From: an uncultured Clostridia bacterium
GTDB lineage: Bacteria; Bacillota; Clostridia; TANB77; CAG-508
Length of the DNA stretch: 61,881 bases
Assembly: GCA_934130975.1 (NCBI GenBank)
Contig: CAKOYU010000011.1
Span: forward strand, 1 to 61,881
Direction: 5' to 3'
The notes beneath the pieces are model-generated. The model was not told the origin of the DNA, searched no databases, and saw nothing but the letters and a program-made list of their open reading frames with translations. Made by a program: the position numbers and the translations under genes. Positions 27,003 through 36,896 of this stretch are shown here, piece by piece (the first letter of the stretch is position 1; every line of letters begins with the position of its first letter).

Positions 27003-28367
27003 ATGAAAGTTGGATTTATATCATTAGGATGTAGCAAGAATTTAATAGATACAGAAGTAGCAATAGGACATTTCAAAAACAACCAATTTGAAATTGTAAA
27101 TAATCCAGAAGAAGCAGATATTATAGTAATAAATACTTGTGGATTTATAGAATCAGCAAAAGAAGAAGCAATTAATACAATATTAGAGATGGCAGAATAC
27201 AAAGAGAAAAATTGTAAATATTTAATAGCTATGGGATGTTTAGTTCAAAGATATTATGATGATCTTGTAAAAGAACTTCCAGAAGTTGATTTATTTATCA
27301 AAATTGACGAATATCCAGAAATGTGGCAAAAGATTGAAAAATTAATAAATGAGGATATTGTTGAAAAGAGTAAAACAAAGACTATTACTAAAATATCAGA
27401 AATGAAGCCACTTCCTATGCCAACATACAATGAATTTTATGAGAGAGTTATAACTACTGGAAAGAACTATGCTTATTTAAAAATTGGAGAAGGATGTAGC
27501 AATAGATGTACATATTGTGCAATTCCATATATAAGAGGTCCATTTGTAAGTAGAAGAAAAGAAGAAATTATGGAAGAAGCTAGAATGCTTGCAAGTAAAG
27601 GAATCAAAGAACTTATTGTAATAGCACAAGATACTACAAAATATGGTGTGGATTTATATGGAGAATCAAAATTAGCAGAATTATTAGAACAATTGTCAAC
27701 AATTCCTGAAATAAAGTGGATAAGATTTTTATATTCATATCCAGAAGGTATAACTGAGGAATTGATTGAAACTGTAAAAAATAACGAAAAAATCTGTAAA
27801 TATTTTGATATTCCAATTCAACATATTTCAAATGGAATTTTAAAAAAGATGAATAGACAAACAAATAAAGAACAAATAGAAAATCTTATAGCAAAATTGA
27901 GAAAAGAAATATCAAATGTAACATTAAGAACAAGTTTAATTGTAGGATTTCCAGGTGAGAAACAACATGATTTTGATGAGTTAAGCCAATTTGTAGAAGA
28001 GGCTAGATTTGATAAATTAGGTGCATTTATGTATTCAAAAGAAGAAGGTACACCAGCTGCCAAATTACCAGAGCAAGTGTATGGAAAAACTAAAAAATCA
28101 AGATATAACAAAATAATGCAAATTCAACAAAAAATTTCTAAAGAAAACCTTCAAAATAAGATAGGACAAGAGGTTGAAGTTCTTCTAGAAGATATTTCTT
28201 TTGACGGAAAATATCTAATCGGAAGAACTAAACAAGATGTTCCAGATATAGATGGAGTAATATATATTAAAAATAGTGATGACAAATTAGTTAATCAATT
28301 TGTCAAAGCTAAAGTAATTGATGTTAGTAATTATGACTTAATAGGTGAAATTGTAAAGGAGAATTAG
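27003..28367 (+). CDS. rimO: Ribosomal protein S12 methylthiotransferase
   Basis: RimO is a radical-SAM enzyme that adds a methylthio group to the conserved Asp of ribosomal protein S12. The 454-residue protein has the N-terminal UPF0004 domain with FISLGCSKNLIDTE and NTCGF, the 4Fe-4S motif with Cys165, Cys169 and Cys172 in GCSNRCTYCAIP, and a C-terminal TRAM-like segment. The LGCSKN form distinguishes RimO from MiaB. The gene follows the repeat array and its AAGGAG site. Confidence 0.93.
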   Translation: MKVGFISLGCSKNLIDTEVAIGHFKNNQFEIVNNPEEADIIVINTCGFIESAKEEAINTILEMAEYKEKNCKYLIAMGCLVQRYYDDLVKELPEVDLFIKIDEYPEMWQKIEKLINEDIVEKSKTKTITKISEMKPLPMPTYNEFYERVITTGKNYAYLKIGEGCSNRCTYCAIPYIRGPFVSRRKEEIMEEARMLASKGIKELIVIAQDTTKYGVDLYGESKLAELLEQLSTIPEIKWIRFLYSYPEGITEELIETVKNNEKICKYFDIPIQHISNGILKKMNRQTNKEQIENLIAKLRKEISNVTLRTSLIVGFPGEKQHDFDELSQFVEEARFDKLGAFMYSKEEGTPAAKLPEQVYGKTKKSRYNKIMQIQQKISKENLQNKIGQEVEVLLEDISFDGKYLIGRTKQDVPDIDGVIYIKNSDDKLVNQFVKAKVIDVSNYDLIGEIVKEN

Positions 28368-28368
28368 T

Positions 28369-29649
28369 ATGGAAAATAACAAAACAGAACAATATACATT
28401 TGCACCTGAAGAAAAAGAAATTTTACAAAAAATGGATGTTGTAGAAGCAAGTGTGAATGCACAAAATATTCAAGAGAAAAATCAAAGAGAGATAGTTGCA
28501 ACAAAATATTATTCAGAATTTGTAATTAATACTGAAAAAGGGCAAATTCCATTAAAAAATGTTTTTATAACAGCAGAACAAGATCAAAATGGGAAAACAA
28601 GTTATCATTTTCGTTGGATAAATGAAAACGAAAAAGGTGAACAAGTTGTATCAGAGTGTTTAGCAATTGATGCTGATGGAAAAGTAAAAACAAGTGGTGA
28701 TTTAGCAAAATATTTAGGAGAAGAATTAGATATTGAAGATCTTATGGAATCAAATAACTTAGAAAAAGGAAGACTAAAAGGAGTATCAGAAAAGATTTCA
28801 AAAATTGAGAAAGATGAGCAAGATAATAGCAAAGAGGAAATGACTCAAGAAATTGACGAAGATTTAAAAGAGCAAGGGCAAGAGTTAGGATTGACTAATA
28901 TTAGAGAAATAAAAGACATACAAGATATTAAAGAAAGAATGCCAGAAGCTTTTGGGGATTCTGATGAACATGCACAAGGGTATTCTCAAACACTAGGTAA
29001 ATTTGTAATGGTAGAAAAGGTTCAAGATGGCGGAAAAAGTAAATGGCAATTAAATGAAAAAGTAGAACCATCTCAACCTACATTAAGGAAAATAATAAGT
29101 ATTGATGAAAAAGGTAAAAATATAGAAAAAGAAGTGCCACACGCTTTAATGAAAACAAATCGTTCAGATAAGGAAATTGCTGTAACATATGGACCATATG
29201 GAACGGTAAATATTCAAACAGTTGATGTTTTACCGTGCCAAGAAAGAGTTGCAAGACAAGTAAGAGAGCAAGGTGAAGATGGAAACGGACAAGAAGATGC
29301 ACAAATAAGAAGAGATTTCAAAGCTGGAGGAAAAGAATATACTCACGATTTAGCACATCAAGTAAATGAAATTGAAGAGATGAAAGAAAACGTTAATCAA
29401 AAGCCAGTGGACCAAATATCAGAAACTGATTATATTCCAAATACTGATACTACATGGAAAGAATTAATGGAAGAAACAGGAGAATCTTTACCTGATTTAA
29501 TAAATCGCTACAATGATGATATGTCAAATGAAGAAAGTCAGAAATCAGAAGATTGGATAAAAAAAGTAAAAGAAGATAGCGAACAAGGTAACGAAGACGA
29601 TGAAAATTTACATGAACATGTTTGGGGACCTAAATATCCAAGATATTAA
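28369..29649 (+). CDS. Acidic soluble protein of unknown function
   Basis: This 426-residue, Glu/Lys/Gln-rich protein has no signal peptide or membrane segment. Residues 45-105 look globular (TKYYSEFVINTEKG). A charged helical stretch (about 115-185) follows, then a second possible domain at 205-300. The acidic tail ends in HEHVWGPKYPRY, where the clustered histidines and aromatics look conserved. The start is one base after the rimO stop with AAAGGAG inside rimO, so translation is coupled. No family is recognised. Confidence 0.7.
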   Translation: MENNKTEQYTFAPEEKEILQKMDVVEASVNAQNIQEKNQREIVATKYYSEFVINTEKGQIPLKNVFITAEQDQNGKTSYHFRWINENEKGEQVVSECLAIDADGKVKTSGDLAKYLGEELDIEDLMESNNLEKGRLKGVSEKISKIEKDEQDNSKEEMTQEIDEDLKEQGQELGLTNIREIKDIQDIKERMPEAFGDSDEHAQGYSQTLGKFVMVEKVQDGGKSKWQLNEKVEPSQPTLRKIISIDEKGKNIEKEVPHALMKTNRSDKEIAVTYGPYGTVNIQTVDVLPCQERVARQVREQGEDGNGQEDAQIRRDFKAGGKEYTHDLAHQVNEIEEMKENVNQKPVDQISETDYIPNTDTTWKELMEETGESLPDLINRYNDDMSNEESQKSEDWIKKVKEDSEQGNEDDENLHEHVWGPKYPRY

Positions 29650-29674
29650 TAATCAAAAATAAAGGATGAAAAAA

Positions 29675-30911
29675 ATGATAATAGAACAACTTATATTTAT
29701 AACAGTTGCTTTTGGACTATTTGTATACATGTTTTTTGAATTAATCAGAAAAAATGATACAAAATATGTTCCGATACTATCACTAGAAGCACTGCGGAAT
29801 AGCAATAGACTTTTGGCATCTATGTTTTTCAAAAGATGAGTTAGGAGTTGCTACGCAAATAATAATTTATATACTATCAGTCATTATTCCAGTACTAGTT
29901 ATTATATTGCAAAAAATAAATAATAATATTGGAGAAAAAGTAGATGGCATTATAGCAAGACTATATTTAGTATTTGGAAATACAAAAGCAGCAAAAAATA
30001 AATTACTCAAACTTGTAGAAAAAAATCCTAATAGTTATATAGGACACAAATTATTAGGATATATATATGAACAAGAAGGAGGACAAAGAAAAGCTGTAGA
30101 TGAATATGCACAAGCAATAAGCGTAAATAAAGAAGATTATGACACATATTATAAAGTTGCAAATATTCTAACAGATTTAGATAAAAAAGATGAAGCAATA
30201 CAAATGTTAACAAATCTTGTTAATAAAAAGCCAGATTATACAGATGCAACGATTGCTTTAGGAGACTTACTGATTGAAAAAGAAGATTATAAAGAAGCAG
30301 TGAATATATATACAGAAGCATTAAAATATAGTCCAACAAGTTTTGAATTAAACTACAATTTGGGAATTGTATATACAATGTTAAATGATTTTCCAAGTGC
30401 AAAATTATATTACGAAAAAGCAGCTGAATTAAATTCATTAATATATAATACAAAGTATAATTTAGCAGAAATAGCAATGATGTATAAAGAATTAGAAGAA
30501 GCTGAAAAGTATTTTATGCAAGTAACTGAGGATGAAGAACTTTGCGCAGATGCATATTTAGAATTAGCTAAAATTTATATAATAAAAAACGATAAAACAA
30601 GAGCAATTCAATATGCAAATGTAGCAATACAAGAAAATCCAAAAAGAATTGTAGAAAAAATCAAAAATGATGTAACATTTGCAGTAATAATTGCAAAATT
30701 ATCAATACCATTTAATCTTGATATAGAAGATGAAGAAGTTAAAAAACGCAAATTAACAAAAAAAGAAATAAAAGCCAAAGAACATCTAGAAGAAATGGTA
30801 GAAATTACAAAGAAAATTGGTTATGGAGATGTTTTACCTAAAATGAATAAAGACAGACAAGATGAAGGAAGTTTTGAAATAAAATTTCAAAATCAAAAAG
30901 AAAGAGAATAA
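29675..30911 (+). pseudogene. Membrane TPR protein gene with a one-base frameshift
   Basis: An ATG at 29675, behind AAAGGA, opens a frame with an N-terminal membrane helix (EQLIFITVAFGLFVYMFFEL) that runs into a TGA at about 29838. Shifting frame near 29794 (CTGCGG read as CTGGGA without one C) continues with GIAIDFWHLCFSKDELGVAT, a second helix (IIIYILSVIIPVLVIIL) and then the long frame to 30911. That C-terminal part has about six tetratricopeptide repeats over 250 residues. A TTG at 29907 could start the TPR part alone but has no ribosome site. Either a sequencing error or a real inactivating mutation explains this; intact, it would be a two-helix TPR scaffold. Confidence 0.75.
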
Positions 30912-31011
30912 AATTCATAAAAAATTGCAAAATTAATATACTATAATAAAAAGACTAATGAGAGTGCAATAAAGCATTCAAATAAGTTTTGAGTAATATA
31001 AGGAGGAGTAT

Positions 31012-31881
31012 ATGAAATTTGCAATTATAGGTGGAGACTTAAGAGTAATCAAATTAGCAATAATGTTGGCGAGAGACCAAAATGAAATTTTTGTATATGG
31101 TTTAGAAAAAGCAGAAGAATTAAAAAATAATCCCAATATAAAATATTGTGAATCAATAAAAAAGGCAATTCAAGAAGTAGAAATTGTAATAGGTCCAATA
31201 CCATTTTCAAGTAATGGAAAAACGATAAATATGCCATTTAGTGACAAAGAAGTAACAATAAGAGAAATGATGCATGTAATAAATGCAAAAGTACTTATAG
31301 CAGGGGGGATAACTCCAGATGTATATGAAATGGCAAATGACGAATATATCGAAATAATAGACATAATGAAAAGGGAAGAACTCGCAGTATTAAACACAAT
31401 AGCAACAGCAGAAGGAACAATTCAAATAACAATAGAAAATACAAACAAAATAATACATGGAAGCGAAGTTTTAATATTAGGATTTGGAAGAATAGGAAAA
31501 GTCTTAGCAAGAAAACTTGCAGGATTATCAGCAAAAGTAACTTGTGCAGCAAGAAAAGATGAAGATCTTGCATGGATACAAGCTTATGGGCATAAAGCAA
31601 CCAATATAAATACCATAGGAGAAAACTTAAGGCAATATGATATAATAATAAATACAGTGCCACATATCATTTTAAATGAAGAAAGATTACAATATGTAAA
31701 AAATGAATGTTTATTAATAGACTTAGCGTCAAATCCAGGAGGAATTGACAAAAAAGCAGTAAAAGACAATCAGCTAAAATTTGTGTGGGCACTATCTTTA
31801 CCAGGTAAAGTTGCACCAACTACGTCAGCAGAATTTATAAAAGATACAATATATAATATAATAAAAGAAATATACAAGTGA
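31012..31881 (+). CDS. dpaA: Dipicolinate synthase subunit A
   Basis: DpaA (SpoVFA) with DpaB makes dipicolinic acid in the mother cell, which loads the spore core with Ca-DPA. The 289-residue protein has the family N-terminus (AIIGGDLRVIKLA), the segment TAEGTIQITIENT, and a Rossmann fold with the nucleotide-binding loop VLILGFGRIGKVLARKL near residue 155. A strong AAGGAGGAG site precedes the ATG. The flavoprotein partner dpaB is not adjacent; the next gene is uppP. The TGA stop codon is itself the first TGA of an ACCGGT repeat unit. Confidence 0.93.
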   Translation: MKFAIIGGDLRVIKLAIMLARDQNEIFVYGLEKAEELKNNPNIKYCESIKKAIQEVEIVIGPIPFSSNGKTINMPFSDKEVTIREMMHVINAKVLIAGGITPDVYEMANDEYIEIIDIMKREELAVLNTIATAEGTIQITIENTNKIIHGSEVLILGFGRIGKVLARKLAGLSAKVTCAARKDEDLAWIQAYGHKATNINTIGENLRQYDIIINTVPHIILNEERLQYVKNECLLIDLASNPGGIDKKAVKDNQLKFVWALSLPGKVAPTTSAEFIKDTIYNIIKEIYK

Positions 31882-31941
31882 GCAAAACAGAACCGGTCCC
31901 AAATGTGCAGTGAGCAAAACAGAACCGGTCCAAAATGTGCA
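31878..31941 (+). repeat. ACCGGT repeat locus 3 (two 32-bp units)
   Basis: Two units start at 31879 and 31911, exactly 32 bp apart. The first TGA is the dpaA stop. The array ends 24 bases before the uppP ATG, just upstream of AGAAAGGA. Confidence 0.9.
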
Positions 31942-31965
31942 AATGCTCAGAAAGGATGAAAAAAT

Positions 31966-32766
31966 ATGGAAATATATCAAGCAATAGTATTAGGAATAGT
32001 ACAAGGATTAACAGAGTTGTTACCAATATCAAGTTCAGCTCATTTAAAATTAATACCATGGATGTTAAAATGGGGAGAGATACCAGAAAGTTTTGATATT
32101 GCATTACATCTAGGAACTTTATTGGCAATAACATTATTCTTTTTTAAAGATTGGATAGCACTAATTAAAAGAGGATATAACCAAGTTATAAAAAAAGAGA
32201 AATCAACAGAAGGTAAAATCTTCTGGTACATAGTGGCTGTAACAATTCCAACAGGTATTGTTAGCTTAGTTTTAGATAAATTTTCAGAATATATTTGTGA
32301 CAAATTTGGAATCGAAACAATAATGATAGCAATAGCTCTTATTGTATTAGGAATAGTTCTATATGTAGTCGATAAAAAGTCACCATCTGAAACTAAATAT
32401 GAAGATATGACATTTAAACAATCATTTTTAATTGGATTATCACAAGCAATAGCAGCAGCATTCCCAGGTACATCAAGATCTGGTATTACAATGACTGTTG
32501 CAAGAGCTTTAAAAGTTGACAGAGAAAGTGCAGCTAAATATTCATTCTTGCTATCTACACCAATAATATTAGCAGCTGTATTAGTAAGTATTACTGATTT
32601 TCAATTTACATTTGCATTTTTCATGGGTGTATTATTCAGCTTTTTAGTAGGTATATTAGTAATAAAATTCTTATTAAATTATTTGAAAAAAGGAAGCTTC
32701 AAAATCTTTGCAGTTTATAGAGTAATTCTTGGAATTATTGTAATAGCAATGACATTTATGAGATAG
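31966..32766 (+). CDS. uppP: Undecaprenyl-diphosphate phosphatase
   Basis: UppP (BacA) recycles undecaprenyl diphosphate to the monophosphate carrier used in peptidoglycan and teichoic acid synthesis. The 266-residue polytopic protein contains both family motifs: GLTELLPISSSAHL near residue 14 and FPGTSRSGITMT near 165. An AGAAAGGATG leader precedes the ATG, and the upstream gap is filled by the repeat array. Confidence 0.96.
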   Translation: MEIYQAIVLGIVQGLTELLPISSSAHLKLIPWMLKWGEIPESFDIALHLGTLLAITLFFFKDWIALIKRGYNQVIKKEKSTEGKIFWYIVAVTIPTGIVSLVLDKFSEYICDKFGIETIMIAIALIVLGIVLYVVDKKSPSETKYEDMTFKQSFLIGLSQAIAAAFPGTSRSGITMTVARALKVDRESAAKYSFLLSTPIILAAVLVSITDFQFTFAFFMGVLFSFLVGILVIKFLLNYLKKGSFKIFAVYRVILGIIVIAMTFMR

Positions 32767-32773
32767 AAAAAAT

Positions 32774-32816
32774 AATCCTCTCATAGTTCTTTATTTATGA
32801 GAACTGTGGGGGGATT
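32774..32816. terminator. Terminator between convergent uppP and tsaE
   Basis: A 17-bp stem (32774-32790 with 32800-32816) includes three G-T wobbles. The A run on the left flank becomes a T run for minus-strand transcripts, so it best terminates tsaE and may also stop uppP transcription. Confidence 0.8.
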
Positions 32817-32853
32817 TCGGATAAAATTCTACTAAAAAAACATTAACTAGTAA

Positions 32854-33294
32854 CTATGCAAGTGAATCCGGATAAGTAATTTTCAAATATCTAATATTTT
32901 CATCAGACAAATCTTTTTCAAAATAAATTCTTATGCAATTTTGAGGAAGGGCATCTTCAATAATTTCGCCCCATTCAATAATGCAAATACCAGAAGCAAA
33001 GTACTCTTCGCCACCAATGGCATAAAATTCATCAACATCTTCTAGACGGTAGACATCGAAATGATAAATATTTAAATCATCTTTTTTATATTCATTAACA
33101 ATACTAAAAGTAGGGCTTGAAATTTCATTATCAAGACCAAAGTATTTTAAAAAACCTTCAGTAAATTTAGTTTTTCCAGCACCTAATTCACCAGATAAAA
33201 CAACAACATCACCAATATTTAATTTGCTTGCCAAACTAGAAGCAAAATTCATTGTTTCCTCACTATTATGAGATGTAAAATTATAAGTTTTCAT
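32854..33294 (-). CDS. tsaE: tRNA threonylcarbamoyladenosine ATPase TsaE
   Basis: TsaE is the P-loop ATPase that supports t6A37 modification of ANN-decoding tRNAs with TsaB, TsaC and TsaD. The 146-residue length is typical. The Walker A motif GELGAGKT lies near residues 35-42. SSPTFSIVNEY and HFDVYRLED follow, then the IIEWGE motif. An ATACGGAGG ribosome site lies upstream on the minus strand. Its usual partners tsaB and rimI are not adjacent. Confidence 0.94.
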   Translation of the reverse strand: MKTYNFTSHNSEETMNFASSLASKLNIGDVVVLSGELGAGKTKFTEGFLKYFGLDNEISSPTFSIVNEYKKDDLNIYHFDVYRLEDVDEFYAIGGEEYFASGICIIEWGEIIEDALPQNCIRIYFEKDLSDENIRYLKITYPDSLA

Positions 33295-33358
33295 AATATT
33301 TCCTCCGTATAATATTTTAACTTAAAAATACTGATTTGTAAAGAATAGAAAGAAAAAA

Positions 33359-33378
33359 TAGCCATCAATTGATGGCTA
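33359..33378 (-). terminator. Terminator for the small minus-strand gene
   Basis: TAGCCATCAATTGATGGCTA is a perfect 20-bp palindrome followed on the minus strand by TTTTTTC. It lies 17 bases beyond the stop of the 105-residue gene. Confidence 0.8.
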
Positions 33379-33395
33379 CATCCAAGTGTCATTCA

Positions 33396-33713
33396 TTAAT
33401 AAAGTGTTAATTTTATTAAATGATGAATTGCAAATGGTTCAACTGGGACAATAGAAAAATTATAAAAGTTTAAGTCAGATAAAACTTTAGATAAAGAATT
33501 TTCTATTGCAGCATAGTCATAAGTTGTCTGAAAATCACTGCAATTAATTGTTATTTCTTTCAAAATAGGCAATGCATCTTCTTTGTTTTTAGGATTGCCG
33601 AGTGAAAAAGAAATACCAACTAATTTGGCTAGGATAATTAGTTCCAAGTTACAATTTGGATTGGTTAGTGAATAATAATTCCGTAGTTTTTGACACTCTT
33701 TGTAAAATTTCAT
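33396..33713 (-). CDS. Small soluble protein, unknown function
   Basis: This 105-residue protein has a strong AAGGAGGT ribosome site eight bases before the ATG and its own terminator, which argues for a real gene. The composition is ordinary for this genome; there is no signal peptide, membrane segment or Cys cluster. Residues 20-45 are moderately hydrophobic (NLELIILAKLVGISFSLG). It lies downstream of asnS on the same strand, separated by an ACCGGT repeat array. No family is recognised. Confidence 0.65.
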   Translation of the reverse strand: MKFYKECQKLRNYYSLTNPNCNLELIILAKLVGISFSLGNPKNKEDALPILKEITINCSDFQTTYDYAAIENSLSKVLSDLNFYNFSIVPVEPFAIHHLIKLTLY

Positions 33714-33784
33714 ATGATTTACCTCCTTGGTATTTTTCGTTAGGTATTATAACACAAAAAATGGAAAAAGTAAAGAATAAAAAA

Positions 33785-33866
33785 GAGCAAAAAAGTACCA
33801 TTCTTGTAAGCAAAACAGAACCGGTCCCAAATGCGCAGTGCACAAAACAGAACCGGTCCCAAATGT
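33785..33866 (+). repeat. ACCGGT repeat locus 4 (two units plus GTACC half-unit)
   Basis: A CAAAAAAGTACCATTCTTG segment and two 32-bp units (starting 33807 and 33839) read on the plus strand, although both flanking genes are on the minus strand. The array ends three bases before the asnS stop codon complement, so here it is inverted relative to transcription. Confidence 0.9.
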
Positions 33867-33868
33867 TC

Positions 33869-35257
33869 CTAAAATTCGCAATTGTTTGGTGTTCTAGGGA
33901 AAGGGATAACATCCCTAATATTTTCAATACCTGTAATATACATAAGTAATCTTTCAAAACCTAAACCAAATCCAGAGTGGATATTAGTACCAAATCTACG
34001 TAGGTCTAAATACCAATATAGTGGATCTGTTGCAATTCCCATTTCGTTCATTCTGTTAGTTAATTTTTCATAATCTTCTTCTCTTTGAGAACCGCCCATA
34101 ATTTCACCTGCACCTGGAACTTCTAAGTCAACAGCTGCAACTGTTTTTCCATCTGGGTTAAGCTTCATGTAATATGATTTAATATCTTTTGGCCAGTTTT
34201 TAACAAAAACAGGTCCATTGAAGTATTCTGTAATATATTTTTCATGTTCTTTTGCCAAATCTTCGCCATAGTCTGGTTGGAATTCCCATTGTCTATCAGC
34301 TTTTTTTAATATATCAATAGCATCTTTATGATCAATTCTAACAAATTCTGAATTTAATAATTTTGTTAATTTTTCTTTTAATCCTTTTTCGATAAATGCA
34401 TCACAGAAAGCTATTTCTTCTGGACATTTTTCCATAACTGTTTTTACAATATATTTTAAACAATCTTCTTCAATATCCATTAATCCATCTAAATCGCAGA
34501 ATGAAATTTCAGGTTCGATCATCCAGAATTCATTTGCATGTGTTTTTGTGTTTGAATTTTCACTTCTTAATGTTGGACCAAATGTATAGATTTTTCCGAA
34601 GGCAGAAGCAAATGTTTCTCCATGCAATTGGCCTGAACCTGTGATGTAGGCTTTTCTTCCAAATAAATCTTCACCAAAGTCTGTTTTTCCATCTTTTTTT
34701 GGTAATTCTTCATCAAGATTTAATGTTGTTAATTTGAACATTTCGGCAGAGCCTTCGCAGTCTGCACATGTGATTATTGGAGTGTGAACATATACATATC
34801 CACGTTCTTGAAAATATTCATGTATAGCAAATGCAGCAACACTTCTAATTCTAAAAACAGCACTAAAAGTATTTGTTCTTGGACGAAGATGTGCAATTGT
34901 ACGTAAATATTCAAAAGAATGTCTTTTCTTTTGAAGTGGATAATCTGCATCACATAAATCTTCTACAATAATTTCAGTTGCTTGAATTTCAAATGGTTGT
35001 TTAGCATTTTCTGTAATGACTAAAGTACCTGTAACTTTAATTGTTGAACTAATTGTAAGTTTTGCTATTTCTGCAAAATTTGATAATTTATCATTAAAAA
35101 CAATTTGAACATTCTTAAAAAAAGAACCATCATTTAGTTCTATAAATCCAAATGTTTTTGAATCTCTAACTGTTCGTACCCATCCTTCTAATGTAACTTC
35201 TTTATTTGCATAATCTGCAGTATTTCTAAATAACTCTTTTATAGTTAAATCTGTCAT
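33869..35257 (-). CDS. asnS: Asparaginyl-tRNA synthetase
   Basis: AsnS charges tRNA-Asn. The 462-residue class II enzyme has an N-terminal OB-fold (KEVTLEGWVRTVRDSKTFGF) and the catalytic core with motif 2 (FRSENSNTKTHANEFWMIEPE-type, here beginning TLRSENSNTKTHANEFW) and motif 3 GLGFERLLMYITG. The C-terminus RDVIPFPRTP is diagnostic of the Asn/Asp group, and the overall form matches AsnRS. An AAAGGGA site precedes the ATG. No T-box leader is visible in the short upstream region. Confidence 0.95.
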   Translation of the reverse strand: MTDLTIKELFRNTADYANKEVTLEGWVRTVRDSKTFGFIELNDGSFFKNVQIVFNDKLSNFAEIAKLTISSTIKVTGTLVITENAKQPFEIQATEIIVEDLCDADYPLQKKRHSFEYLRTIAHLRPRTNTFSAVFRIRSVAAFAIHEYFQERGYVYVHTPIITCADCEGSAEMFKLTTLNLDEELPKKDGKTDFGEDLFGRKAYITGSGQLHGETFASAFGKIYTFGPTLRSENSNTKTHANEFWMIEPEISFCDLDGLMDIEEDCLKYIVKTVMEKCPEEIAFCDAFIEKGLKEKLTKLLNSEFVRIDHKDAIDILKKADRQWEFQPDYGEDLAKEHEKYITEYFNGPVFVKNWPKDIKSYYMKLNPDGKTVAAVDLEVPGAGEIMGGSQREEDYEKLTNRMNEMGIATDPLYWYLDLRRFGTNIHSGFGLGFERLLMYITGIENIRDVIPFPRTPNNCEF

Positions 35258-35373
35258 AATAATTCATCCCTTTCTTGCCTACATCAAGCTAGGCGTCTAT
35301 AATATACTCAATATTATTATGTAAAGATTATACAATACTAAGTCAAAAAAAACAAGGAAAATGCAAAAATATA

Positions 35374-35402
35374 TTGAAAAAAAGGGATTATAATAGTACA
35401 AT
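35374..35402 (+). promoter_or_regulatory. Sigma-A type promoter for the WG-repeat gene
   Basis: TTGAAA at 35374-35379 and TACAAT at 35397-35402 are spaced by 17 bases. A GAAAGAGG ribosome site precedes the ATG at 35433. Confidence 0.7.
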
Positions 35403-35432
35403 AAAGTTATCTAAAGAGAAAGAGGTAGAAAA

Positions 35433-36830
35433 ATGTCTAAAAAAGTAAGTATAATAATAGTTGCAATTATCGTTATAGTAAGTTTAGCAATATCAATATA
35501 TATACCAAATAAAGAAAGATTATCAAATGAAAAGATAGATACATCCAAAAATTATGAAGCAATAGAAGAGAATGGAAAAGTTGGAGTAAAAGATGGCGAG
35601 AATATAATAATAGAGCCTCAATATGACAAGATTATAATTCCAAATGAACATAGAGAGGTATTTATGTGTGAAAATGGAGAAGAGGCTAAATTTGTTAATT
35701 CAAAAAATGAAACAATTTTTCAAGAATATGATGATGTAGAATTAATAGAATATGCAGATTCAAAATATGAAAAAAATATTTTAAGATATGAGAAAAATGG
35801 AAAATATGGATTGCTAAGTCTTACAGGAAAAACAATTACAGATGCTAAATACGAAGACCTTACAAGCTTAACTGACAAAGAAGGAGAAGTATTAGTTAAA
35901 GAAAATGGCGAATATGGAATAATTGATGAAAAAGGAAATACAAAAATCAAAAACAAATATGATTCAATACAATCAGATGGATTTTATACAGACGAAAATG
36001 GGTACAAAAAAGCAGGATATATTGTAAGTGTAATCACAAATGATGGATATAGATATGGATATTATGATTCTGATGGAGTACAAGTATTAAATGAAGATTA
36101 TAATCAAATTACAAGATTGACACAAATAAAAAGTGATACATATTTAATTGTATCACAAAATGGGCAATATGGAGTATTTATAAATAATAGTAAAATAATA
36201 AATACACAATATCAATCAATAGATTATAATTCAGATTTACAAGTATTTATAGTAGAAAGAACAAAACAATATGGGGCCATTAATTTAAAAGGTGTAGAAA
36301 TAATTCCAACTGAATATAAAGAATTAAAAATAAACGGAATTTATTTATATGGTTCAAAAGATAATGAGCAAAAAGTATTTGACACAAATGGAAAAATTGT
36401 TAATATACCATTTAACGAGTATATTAATAGTACATCAACTTTAAAATATTTTATAAAAAGTCAAGATGGAAAATATACAGTAGTAAATTCAAATTTTGAA
36501 GATTTAACTAAACAAAATTATCATTTTCTAGAATATGCATATGATAATTATTTTATAGCGACAAATGAACAAGACAAAGTAGGAGTAATAGATACAGAAG
36601 AAAATATAGTTGTAGAATTTGAATATGATGTAATACAATTAGTAAAAGGAAAATCAATTTTCCAAGCAATAGACTTTGAAACAAATAAAACAGATATATA
36701 TGACAATAAATTTGACTTAGCATTAGAGATGAGCAATGCTAACATCGAGATTTTAGATGATGGCGTAAAAGTTAAAAATAACGAACAAGAAATTTTATTA
36801 GATAATAATGGAAAAGTTATCACAAAATAA
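35433..36830 (+). CDS. Membrane-anchored WG-repeat protein
   Basis: This 465-residue protein has an N-terminal signal anchor (residues 4-26). The extracytoplasmic part is built from WG-type repeats (about eight), recognised by recurring K-Y-G-[LIV]-[IV]-[DN] units such as GKYGLLS, GEYGIID, GQYGVFI and KQYGAIN, with Tyr in the usual Trp position. Each is followed by an [IV]-x-x-x-Y-[ED] strand. WG repeats form beta structures that probably bind proteins or glycans. The function is unknown. It has its own promoter. Confidence 0.8.
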   Translation: MSKKVSIIIVAIIVIVSLAISIYIPNKERLSNEKIDTSKNYEAIEENGKVGVKDGENIIIEPQYDKIIIPNEHREVFMCENGEEAKFVNSKNETIFQEYDDVELIEYADSKYEKNILRYEKNGKYGLLSLTGKTITDAKYEDLTSLTDKEGEVLVKENGEYGIIDEKGNTKIKNKYDSIQSDGFYTDENGYKKAGYIVSVITNDGYRYGYYDSDGVQVLNEDYNQITRLTQIKSDTYLIVSQNGQYGVFINNSKIINTQYQSIDYNSDLQVFIVERTKQYGAINLKGVEIIPTEYKELKINGIYLYGSKDNEQKVFDTNGKIVNIPFNEYINSTSTLKYFIKSQDGKYTVVNSNFEDLTKQNYHFLEYAYDNYFIATNEQDKVGVIDTEENIVVEFEYDVIQLVKGKSIFQAIDFETNKTDIYDNKFDLALEMSNANIEILDDGVKVKNNEQEILLDNNGKVITK

Positions 36831-36896
36831 AGATTAGAAACATAAAAAATAGAGAATAATTAATATAATATTAATTATTTTAGGAGGTTTCTGATT

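Noticed and set aside
35258..35432. T-box or riboswitch upstream of asnS
   Set aside because: The leader is short and lacks the T-box sequence and a long stem; only a small GCCT/AGGC stem is present.
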